In this document: positions 34,129 through 34,154 of the stretch, piece after piece
Position numbering within the stretch: the first letter of the stretch is position 1
Layout: every line of letters begins with the position of its first letter
NCBI GenBank assembly: GCA_029550925.1
Contig: JAKPGL010000027.1
Coordinates: 1-34,154, forward strand
DNA length: 34,154 nucleotides
DNA from: Planctomycetota bacterium
Lineage (GTDB): Bacteria > Planctomycetota > Planctomycetia > Pirellulales > Thermoguttaceae
Reading direction: 5' to 3'
Position numbers and translations under genes: made by a program
The notes under the pieces: model-generated
Told to the model about the DNA's origin: nothing
The model's database searches: none
The model's input: the letters and a program-made list of their open reading frames with translations, nothing else

Positions 34129-34154
34129 GCACATCGTCGCCGGCTAACAGCCGA

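Larger units (their letters stand above)
33775..34154. other. Gene-free right end of the window
   Basis: No reading frame is supported on either strand, including frames entering from the right edge. The stretch carries a terminator-like hairpin, a T-rich middle and the REP-like cluster. Confidence 0.5.

Noticed and set aside
1-34154. tRNA, rRNA, CRISPR or transposase genes
   Set aside because: No cloverleaf with a conserved T-loop, no regularly spaced repeat-spacer series and no DDE, tyrosine or serine recombinase motif was found on either strand.

Overview
The window reads as a piece of a planctomycete chromosome, probably from the Pirellulales/Thermoguttaceae side. This is judged from gene content, not from a search. 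The pointers are a DUF1080 (3-keto-glycoside hydrolase-like) secreted protein, a GldF-GldG fusion followed by a DUF4340 protein, Pro/Ala/Lys-rich tails on exported proteins, an EF-hand/methyltransferase fusion, and long untranslated gaps. About 21 protein genes can be supported. No rRNA, tRNA, CRISPR array, transposase or phage gene was seen, so this looks like ordinary chromosome and not a mobile island.

Layout. 1-899 (-): a FliN/SpoA-domain protein cut by the left edge. 900-1918: a gene-free stretch with a candidate structured RNA ending in an intrinsic terminator, and copy A of a diverged structured repeat. 1919-3936 (-): DUF1080 protein plus a sugar isomerase/epimerase. 4288-5978 (+): bacterioferritin plus a lipoprotein class II cytochrome c, closed by a strong terminator. 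5979-7049: gene-free, with repeat copy B, a REP-like palindrome, a strong minus-strand terminator and another potentially folded segment. 7050-9744 (-): EF-hand/O-methyltransferase fusion, TrmL and a BshB1-type deacetylase. 10214-12712 (+): glutamine amidotransferase, CYTH enzyme and an OpgC-like membrane protein. 12936-21992 (-): metallophosphoesterase, HtrA-like protease, branched-chain aminotransferase, a LolD/LolC-E-like ABC pair and lysyl-tRNA synthetase. 22493-23440 (+): nucleoside hydrolase. 23939-30025 (+): ABC ATPase, GldFG fusion and DUF4340 protein. 30104-31360 (-): membrane-anchored Cys phosphatase. 31720-33774 (+): lipoprotein alpha/beta hydrolase. The right end carries REP-like palindromes.

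Working units. Bacterioferritin and cytochrome probably form an iron storage/electron-transfer pair. The isomerase and DUF1080 protein fit a 3-keto-sugar route. lysS and the Lol-like pair share a transcription direction with short gaps. ATPase-GldFG-DUF4340 looks like one three-gene membrane machine.

The least explained material is noncoding: the minus-strand RNA candidate at about 1254-1440, the two copies of a hairpin-bearing element of about 100 bp (1671-1771 and 6202-6300), and several families of intergenic inverted repeats.
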